64,000 bases of DNA, taken from positions 62,001-126,000 of the forward strand of contig JBAMJV010003994.1 in the NCBI GenBank assembly GCA_037951105.1, written 5' to 3'. The position numbers were made by a program, and so were the translations under genes. This document shows positions 35,926-45,700 of this stretch, in pieces; positions within the stretch are counted from its first letter, which is position 1, and each line of letters starts with the position of its first letter. The DNA is from Echinarachnius parma (Eukaryota > Echinodermata > Echinoidea > Clypeasteroida > Echinarachniidae). The notes under the pieces were generated by a model that did not search any database, was not told the origin of the DNA, and saw only the letters and a list, made by a program, of their open reading frames with translations.

Positions 35926-36436
35926 CTTGTTTTTATAAAGTTTAAAATGCGACGTTTCTATATCAAATATGATTGCAATATTCGTGACTCGTATATGTAT
36001 TACACATAGGATCACAATTGATGTATAAGAAAAACAAAGTAAAATGATCTTAATCAAAATATGCTATTATCACAACAAAAACACAATATTGTAATTTATT
36101 CACCGTCTATTTGTCTAGTTCACGAAGGCTATAATAATAATACAGTCTATATTATAGTAACGCTGCAAGTTCAGTTAATTCCAGGAAAACAATGTAGAGA
36201 GATTTGGATCGGCCCTTTATCCCTAACTTATAATGTCCCCATCCTTTTTTGAAGCAGAAGTCAAATGTACCCCAACAAATAAGTGTCATGCACATACCTT
36301 TATATGTAAGCCATTCACCTATTTATTGATCGCGAATTAATGTTCAGGCTTGCCTTTTTGAACGCACACTGTTTTCCAATCTCTAGTTTACGCTGTGAGA
36401 GTCAGGTGGCAATGGGGATTTCACCCCCTACCAACC

Positions 36437-36462
36437 CCCCCCCCCCCCCCCCCCCCCCCCAA
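36437..36462. repeat. Poly-C tract
   Basis: Pure C run about 160 bp beyond the stop codon of the minus-strand sulfotransferase gene, probably in or near its 3' UTR. Confidence 0.9.
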
Positions 36463-36619
36463 CCACCCACACATAAAAGGTGTGTAGGTACATACAGCTG
36501 TACATAACACCATGTTCATTTTCGGCATAAGCTGTCCCCGCCCCGTTGTGGAAGATATTGCTTCCGCTTTATCCCCGTCTTGATAGACTTTATGGGTACG
36601 CCATTGACCACATGCCCAT

Positions 36620-37960
36620 CTACTGATCAGGGAAGATTCTGGTTTCATACATGGCCTCGTAATAAGGCATGCTCTTCTGAGCAGCGCCTCTGATATCATC
36701 TGTGAGGTCTTCAAGAGACGGAACAGGGCCAGACGGAAGAAAGTGAGACGAATCGAAAGCATTCTTGCAGAACAGCTGGATGAACTCGAAGTCTCTAGGA
36801 GGCATGAATGCGCTCTTCCAGTTGTCCGTTGTCTCAGGACGCGAGTCCCACTGCAGGAGGCTATCGCTGTAAGGGATCCCGAGTGCATCGCAGTACCTAG
36901 ACAGCATCCCCGCTGGGTCGGACAACAAATCATCGCTGTCCAGGACAACTGGATTCGGATCAAGTCCACTGTCTTTGATGTGAAACCACAGGTCGTGCAG
37001 ATTCTTGAAGCAGTCGTCCGAGATATTGTACTTTTCCGGCGCATCTCGCACCAGGTGGAACTCATCCAGCGTCATTGTCAGCTTCTTTCCCGTGCCGTCA
37101 CCGACCTCCTTCAAAATCGAGTGGATTATCTTTCTCCAGGAGTTGAGAACCTTGGCAGGATGGCGCAGGAGAAACGAATTCCTGTAGTTACTTGAAGCGT
37201 CTGGAAGAAACCGGTAATGGTCAGGATTCATGGATTGAGAGACTTCTTTCAGGAAGACGACTTTCTTTGTAGGATCCGGGTTGTCCAACGCCTTCTTTAC
37301 CTGAGGAAATCTGTAATTAATGAAGGGAAGTAAAGAAATGTTTCACGCATTTTTTTTATAATACGTTTATTATCAAATCGTCCAACTTACTAATAGTAAC
37401 TGTTGTTAAGTAATTATTGATTTGCAGTTGCAGTGGCCGATGTATTCTTTAGTAGTCCTGTGTTTATATATATATATTTTGTATTGATAACATTTGTTCA
37501 GTCCTGTCACACTACGTACTGTTCCCTGTAATTGTGACAACATAATGAAATACATAACTAATACTACATTTTGGAGTATCCCCTACAGTCTATTTAGTAC
37601 ATTTTCTTCTCTCTGTTCGCAACCTGACGTGGCATGTACTCACTTAAGCATTTCTAGTTTCACCCTGTCCCCACTGCAGTCTTCTTCGCAAATCATGATC
37701 GCCGCTCTCCGCCACTCCTTATCATTCAGGTCGTCATTGTCGTGATCGACCACCGTACCTATGGCCTTGAGGTTGAGCTCGGCTTCGTAAGCGTAGTAGT
37801 ACGGTTCGAAGAAGATTTCGATGTCCGGTACGGTACTCATGCACTTGCAGAAGACGGTCGAGGTCGATCGAGGTCCACACCAAAGAATTACACGAGCCTG
37901 TTCCAGTTCGGATTTCCTCCGTTTTTTCTCTTCCTTCGAAGCGATTACAAATTCAGTCAT
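36620..37960 (-). CDS. Sulfotransferase-domain protein, two exons
   Basis: Exon 1 is 37960-37644 and exon 2 is 37310-36620. The donor CTTAA|GTGAGT and acceptor TAATTACAG|A leave a phase-2 intron that rejoins AA+A as Lys106, giving 335 aa. The start is ATG 37960 with A at -3; the frame upstream opens only with a GTG. The 5'-phosphosulfate-binding P-loop reads CGPRSTSTVF (28-37), and a 3'-phosphate-binding block reads FLLRHPAKVLNSW (R155, S163). This pattern belongs to the P-loop sulfotransferase group that databases often label branched-chain-aminotransferase-like in sea urchins and lancelets; the fold shows sulfotransferase, not aminotransferase. The family moves sulfate from PAPS to a small acceptor. 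I see no signal peptide or membrane segment, so a cytosolic location is inferred and the substrate is unknown. Repeats flank it on both sides. Confidence 0.9.
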
Positions 37961-38278
37961 TGTCAATGTTGTTTGCAGCACAGTAATTATTTAATGACAA
38001 CTAAGTGAACTCTGCTTTCAGCAAGTTGATTTTTTAGACCAGAATTCCGTCAATCTCGGAATCGTTTCTGCCTACTAAACAGCTGAGAACATTTAGAAAT
38101 AAAAGAAATATATATATTTCCCAATACCCAAGCCTGTTTGGGATTTGACCCTGGAACGCCGAGATTATACACTGGTCCAGTACTGGATTCACAATTTAGA
38201 TTAAAATCCTTTACTAGATGTTCGATGCCGCCATGGTCAACTATGCAGTGAATGTGCTCATTTTAATTGGACCTGTTA

Positions 38279-38640
38279 CGTGCCTTCGCAGTTGTTGCGA
38301 TCGCAAGAACACGTGACAAAATTCTAGTACGGAAGTAGATTCACGATCAGCTCTTCCATAGACTAACACGCTATTATTAGCCGACTTAACGTCGTTTTAT
38401 AAGGTTTATTTGTTGAAGGATCGTTATAAAAATACAGGATCGTAAACATTGGTTTCTTACCTTACAAATAATACTAGGATAAAAGAAAATCTCTGCCAAA
38501 TATCAGATCCTGTGCGAGATTAATAATGTTGATTTGAGAACAAAATCCCGTGTTAGTCTATGGAAGAGCTGATCGTGAATCTACTTCCGTACTATAATTT
38601 TGTCACGTGTTCTTGCGATCGCAACAACTGCGAAGGCACG
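38279..38640. mobile_element. TA-target MITE with ~92-bp inverted arms
   Basis: Arms 38279-38370 and 38549-38640 are near-perfect complements and begin CGTGCCTTCGCAGTTGTTGC. TA lies immediately outside both ends (38277-38278, 38641-38642). It sits about 320 bp upstream of the sulfotransferase start and could overlap its promoter. Confidence 0.9.
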
Positions 38641-38644
38641 TATT

Positions 38645-40640
38645 TTACTTGCAGGTGGAAAAACAATGACGTTTCGGTTGATTTCATACGCATTGGCACA
38701 TTTTAAAGAGAGGTGTGCTTTGTTATTATAATCACTTTTCGCAAACCCAAACTTAACTTATATGAGTGTTTCTCAATTATAGATAGCAAGTGCGCGCGAA
38801 ATAAAAAAAATGTGTGGAAATTGAAATATTCATAATGAAAATTAACGTAGTGGGGGTGCCTGGGCACTATTGCGACATGACTTATCCACTAGAGTGATAT
38901 CTCAATAATACTGTGTGTTAATGTCAATTGTCGGAAATGATCGGAAAGTGGGGAAATATTGTTTTAAAGAATCATATCAATTCAAGAAATATCTGGATTT
39001 TCCCCCAATTCATGCAGGTAATGATTATAATTTCACCTCCATTCGACAACACGTCTATCAATTCTACCAATAAACATATAATAGTCACAAATGAAGGAAC
39101 ATTAAATGTTGCTTGTAAGTATCAGTTTCCATGGTGGTGTATATAATACGCGTGGTTTGCGGTTAAGAAGGAACATTAGTTCAGTTGAATTATCTTGAAA
39201 TTTCAAAATCTTCAGCAGTTAATTAGCTAGTCGTTGGCTTCACTTGGCGGCATCGAAGATCGAACTTCAAATAAACCACAAAGCCCCCTTTCTCCTTTTG
39301 TTCGCCTTTAGAATATAGACAGGTGTTTTAATCAATTAGTGACAGTTGTGACTCCATCCATTGTAACTCCTTGGTTGCATCATTCAGCATGCGCGTCAGT
39401 GAAAATTAAGCAAACATTTCCCCCTCATATCCGCTCATGGGCATAATAAACGATATACCATGATGTATACGGGATGATCTAAAATAATTTTGCATAGCAT
39501 TATATTATAGTCGTATGCATATACCTATATACATATACAAAATATGAAACACCAAGCAACCTTGACCGCCATTCACTGGCCATTCTACATGTTCTATGTC
39601 AACTATTATTTGACCCACTTCATGAGACCCACGTTGTCAACAAAAAGCTGACTTGTCGAGAAATAAACTGATCGTACAAATATAAAGGTGGGCTCTTTTT
39701 GCCGCAAACTATATTGACTTTGATCATATACATTATGATTTTCAGTTGCCCGATTATGAGGTGTTTATTTCTTCAATATTGTTGTTTCTATGTAAAATGT
39801 CATGAACTTGGGGCGACTGCAGCTCCCCAGTGCACCCCCCCCCCCCCCCCCCCCCTCCCTCTCGCACGCATATCATGGCTTGGTCATCCAAAACCGGAAG
39901 TAAAGAGGATGAGATCCATGAATGTGGTGGGGAAGGGCTATAAACCTTTGTGTTTTGTACAACTTGTAATTCTTTATCTCTATTTTCCTACTGTGGTAAA
40001 ATAAGAGAATAATTGCCATGGAATATAGTAAACGTACTCTCTTTCACTATGAATCCACCTTTACTATTTTTCTCACGCCGAAATTATTAATGAGTTGATT
40101 TAGATAATTTTTAAAAAACCTGATAAAAAATGTTCATTATGGTTGCAGGCTCACCAATTATGGAAACAATTCTGCCAACCCGCTCCCGCGTACCCTCGAA
40201 CCGTTACAATAACGTGTTGAGAAACAATTGTCAAGTTGTATTTGATTTAATCTTTGAGCATATAATATATGAGGAAAAGTGGGATTACAAATACCCTGAA
40301 TAAATGTCAATATTAACATTTCCTGGAAGTGGCTGAATACATCGTACGCTTGCAGGTTAGACAGATATTTTACACGGTTCAGCTCTGCTCTTAATTGGTT
40401 ATAGGGAATAAATTTTCTTGCCATAATCAATCAAACTCGGTGGAACATTACCGGTTATCTTGAGCCTTTAACTTCACTACTTTCATTCGTTCCTCACCAC
40501 TCTTTCACGAACTAACAAAATTTGTCTTTTATTTCTTCAATTTGCCATGTTTCTATGTTATCTCTTCTTTATCATGTTTATAGTAACATTGTCCAAATCC
40601 TCAAAATCCAATTGTATTCGAGCGGTTCCCTTATACCTTA
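38645..40640. other. No gene recognised
   Basis: AT-rich with a poly-C run at 39836-39857 and scattered short frames. A B-box-like GGTTCGAGGG on the minus strand near 40200 is isolated and not enough for a tRNA or SINE call. Confidence 0.35.
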
Positions 40641-40649
40641 TTGCATTCG

Positions 40650-40945
40650 TATTAACAATGGGACAGGTTTCGGTTTTTCAAATGTCCTTTTCGTTAAAAA
40701 GATATTAACGATTGAAGTGTTCGGATGTTAAATTATCCATGGGACCACGAAAACCGTGTACAAAGTGAGTGCAATTAGTTAGTGAATATCACTTTGCATT
40801 TTTGCTCATTACTCGGCCATATAACGTCCATTTAACTTGAATTTTTCACACAACACCCAGTGGACATTTCAGATAACAACAATATATATTGTATCAACCA
40901 CTCATCACTTTTTGCACATGTCAACAAAGTTACTAGATCCCTTTA
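40650..40945. repeat. Interspersed repeat, single-unit copy
   Basis: Matches 35598-35925 (blocks ACAAAGTGAGTGCA, AATATCACTTTGCATTTTTG and CTAGATCCCTTTAA). It lacks the internal duplication seen there. Confidence 0.7.
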
Positions 40946-41806
40946 ATATCTATAATAAAACAAAAAGTCCAATGCAAATACACAAACACATAAAAGTGTA
41001 AGAAAGAATATTTCTTAGCAAATAAATTATTTTCCAGGGTTCAGTTCTCGATTAAGACATCAAATGTTTACTTTTATTTCATGCTCAGTTTGATTATTAG
41101 TTCAAGACTTCTCTTTCACTAACTCACGTACGCATTATTGAACCAGTTCGGCAAAAGTTGGAATAACAGATTTCAATTTGTATTTGTTCATCTCTTGGGG
41201 CGTACTCTAAAAACTGACATTGCTATGGGGACGCCAATGCTACCCTCCCTCGTACCTCGTACCCCTAACTCCCCCCGCCCCAACCCCCGTTTTCACCCTG
41301 TTTCCTCCTGCTACAGAAATTAATAATTGGCTCATGTTGCACCCACGTCATACATGTGTAATATCTTAACCCCTCTGCCCCCCCCCCCCTATCTGCCCCC
41401 CCCCCCAATACGGTATGTTATTATTCTCCCTACGCTAGTATAAAGTGAATATTTGCTGGTAGTTAGTTCTATATGGTAGAAATGCACTAACCATTCATTG
41501 TTTCGACCCAAGATAATAGTCGTTAAAATTATAGCAAAGAAGTGTTGAAGAGTTTATGCTGGTATGACTTTGAATGTATGTTTTTGGTGTTGTTTTTCTG
41601 GCGTCGGGGCCTCCTGTTAAGATACTGTGATAGAACCGAGAACTACAAGTTTTAGACTTAACAACAAACACCAACATCCATTCTACTCTTGACTTGGTCT
41701 GGATCACATTCAGGATTAAGCACAAAAAAAACATTTTTGAAGAAGAGTAATGTTATGATTTCCCGTTCCTGTATACTGTGTTGACAACGGCGTAACATTT
41801 TTAAAA

Positions 41807-42644
41807 ATGGTGAGTTTTAATAGGACTTTCAATACCTTTATTATCATGTATCTGTTTATTATAACATAATTGTGAATTCATAACATTGATATTTTGTTAA
41901 GCATATACTTCTTGTTCCATTTCAACGTTGTTTGCTCCTTCACGAGCTAAACCAGAGCGTTGTAACAAAAGTATTGTGTTCGATATGCTTATGTATTGTT
42001 GACGACCATGGTGCATTCAAAATGGAGATTATGGCGACGAAATTCTTTGTTCAATCATTCATTATTTTATATCAACTTTTGTTTAGTTAACCAACACCTG
42101 AACACTAAAAATAATGTCTAATATACGAAAGAAAATACTTCTAGTAGTTTATTCCACCAAAAAGTTCTACAAAATAGGGTTTCAGAAACATGTTGTCATA
42201 ATTTGAATACTCACCATCATGCTAAATTATGTGTTCATGCATAGGAAGGCTACATTATCTAGTTCTGGTCAAAATAAATGCTATTAACTAAAACGTATAC
42301 TTAATCATAGGAATCTCATAGATATCATTCAACAATGTTCAAATGATAGAAATGCATATAAAAGGCTAAGTTAAGAAGACTGGTGTTCATTCAAAAAGCA
42401 ACCGTTGACCTAAGAGGGCACCCTCTAGACACCTGGCAATTTCAACCATGTTTCAATGATTCAATAGAAAAATCATCATAAACTGTTTAAAAACCACTTT
42501 GGTAAATGTACGACAATGTTTAGGAGTGTGAAAGTATTAGTATCAGTAATCATTGTTATTATTATTATTATAATTATTATTATTGTTACTATATATTATT
42601 ATTATCATAATTATGATTATGATTATGATTATGATGATTAGTAT

Positions 42645-42727
<83 letters not shown>

Positions 42728-45700
42728 ATAGTAGTAGTAGTAGTATTACTATAAGTATTGTTATTACTACTATCACTGTTTTGTTTACACAGGCTGACAA
42801 GTTTACTGAGGAGGAAATCGAAGGTATGTATTATGATTAAAAAAAACATATCTGAAATGATGATTATGAAAATGATAACGAATACAAATCATGATAAAGA
42901 TTGATATACTACATCGTACCACCACTTCTACTGCAACTACTGATGATAATATCATATGGAGATATACGGGCTTTAATCAATAATACAGACATATGAAGAC
43001 AGTATGATAATCGTACAGAAACAAATATCATAAAAATGAAGAAAAATGCATACTTAGAGCTTAGGGAAATAGTCTTTTTCGTAATACATATGTTATACAG
43101 ACTAAGATAATAAATATAACGCTGATTGACACTACAAAGTTGTACGCTATGTGGAGGTGACACCCTTATTAAAGGGATAGTTGAGTTTTGGTAGAGAGGG
43201 CGCTAGACTACTTTTTTTTTTGGTGAGGTAATGAAAAACTGAGTGTAAAATTTGAAAGAGTATAATATTTAAATAATAAAATCATCTTTGTTTGATCAAA
43301 AACGGTTCAGAGACGGCTGGAATATCCATAAATATAACAATTTGTAATAAAGCTGGGACCCCAGGTTTATTAGAGAATTTTGAACCAGCCGTTACAAATT
43401 CTAAAAAATGCTTCCTCTTTTAAAAAAGTTACAAAATAGGTATTTAAATAGTTGTTGGTTATTTATCTATCTAATCACTATTTCAACAAAACATCACATG
43501 CACAATATTTTATTCAAAATGGTTGAAACCGATAAGTGTTTAGAGAGCGCCCTCTTACGTTTTAACGGCTCTTTTTGAATGATAACATGATCTTTACTAC
43601 GTCATTTGTAATTTTGTGTTCCTTTCTAGTTATAACTATTAGTTTGTAATGTAATGATGCAGGTTTTAGTTACTAAAATTCGGTTTCACCAAAACTGTAC
43701 TCTCCTTACCAGAACTCAACTATCCCTTTAAAGTCATGCCTGTAAAGTGTCTAACTCCACGAAAATTACTTGGAGCTTCCTCGTTTCTCTTCTACCGTGT
43801 TGTTTAGCTTATGGTAAAAGAAGAATAAAATAGGGTTTGATTTTTTCAAATGTCCCTTTAGTATGAAGATAATTATCATTGAAATCTTTTATTTGAAAAA
43901 CGTTGATCAACGCTTTTGATAAAAAGTACAATTGTCCTAGCTTAACACGTCCGGATGCAGCACGCGTGGGAAACATTCCGGAGATTGAACTTTGAGCCGA
44001 GCGAGCACAAATTCCATGAATTCTGTACTACGTCTGTAAACATACACAGGTGCGAATCTCTACCGGATGATTATTACTGCGACAAATGTATGGCAGACCA
44101 TCAGTATTCGGTGATAAAATATGAACTCAATATTCGTTTTTTTTTCACTAGGTAAACAGTGTTCGTTTTCTTTCAAACTTTCACAAATCTTTCAATTGTA
44201 TTTTACAATGATATTGATATAGGATTGAAGTCTCAAATCATTAGGTAATTCTATCGCTAGCTGAATACCGCTCCTGGAGGGCTGAGGAGCGGTGGTGATT
44301 TTTGAGCACACAAGCTTGCATCCAGTACATTTTATCAGGGTTGGCACTTTTTATCCCTAGACCCTGGGCGCTAATGTCTCAGCAGAGGATTAGCAGAGAG
44401 TAGAGAGAATAAACTGATAAGAATGTGGTCGATACGGGAACAAAAATGATAAAATTGATCACCACGATGGTGGAAGACAAGCTAATGGGACAATCACGTC
44501 ATGTGTCATTTTGTGCAATATCTGACACTTTACAGGTATCACTTTAATGTTTATTTTCTTACTTGAAATAATGCGAAACAATGTCCCTTTTCTCAGAACG
44601 TGGGCTTTAAATTAAGTAGGCATTAGCAATGGTAATGTAACTATTTTCACACCAAAACTGTTTCAACATTACACATTATGTGCAGAAAGTCATGTGCACT
44701 AAATAGCACCAACAGGAATATGATAACATGGGACTAGTCATGTTGGGTTTGGGTCCCGAATCTCCAGTCAACTGTCATTGTGTTTATTTTAACAATCACT
44801 CGTGTATTGCTCAAATTTGTTCAACACACGTTACGTTTATGTCATTTTGATTATTGCTACTTATTGCACAGTATCTAATAGGATTATTATTAACCTGAAG
44901 TCAATAGTATTGTTGTCGATGTTTTTTTAATCTGATTCTTTCAGATTTCCGGAAAGCTTTTCAGCTCCTTGACACGGAGGAGAGAGGACGTATCCATAGG
45001 AAGAATCTGGGACTGATGCTGCGCTCTGTAGGGGAGAACCCGACGGATAAAACTCTGATCGAACTCATCAACAAAATACAAGTATTCAATGGCTGTGGTA
45101 CGTAATTTAAATTGAACATGGTTGCTTTTAGCACAGTAATCAGGTAGATTATCATTCTTTGAGTGAAAAAAGGGGTAAAACCCTATACGGATAAAACGTT
45201 GATGAACTCGTCAACAAACTACAAGTATGTAATGGCTTTGGTTTAGAATTTCGAATTAATATGATTGTTTTTTTAATTTTTTTTATTATCATAGTCACCT
45301 TGTAAATGATTATTATTTGAGTTAAAAAGGGGGATTAACCTATATGGATAGATCGCTGAATTAACTCATCAACAACTACAAGCATTCAATGGATATAAAA
45401 TAAACACTGTATTCGTTTTTGTTATTGCAGTAACCCAGTAAATAATTTTTTTTTAAATGTAAAGATGGAAAAATAAGTGCATGAAGTATTCAATATAGCT
45501 TTGGTATGGAATATACTATGAATACGTTATTTTTTGTTTAATCACAATAACCGAGTAAATTATTATCCTTTGAATGAAAAAAAAGGGGGGGGGAACCCTA
45601 CGGGTAAACAGCTGATTGAACTTATAAGCTCCAAGTACGGTATTCAATGACTTTCCTTTGGTATGGAATATACAATGAACTCCTTTAAAAAATAACAACA

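Noticed and set aside
37961..37981. Longer N-terminus for the sulfotransferase (GTG start)
   Set aside because: A eukaryotic gene would use the ATG at 37960, which has A at -3. The upstream codon is GTG.
42543..42849. Three overlapping ~85-aa ORFs on both strands
   Set aside because: They translate ATT/AGT trinucleotide repeats into poly-Ser, poly-Leu and poly-Thr. Only the embedded 31-nt exon is real.
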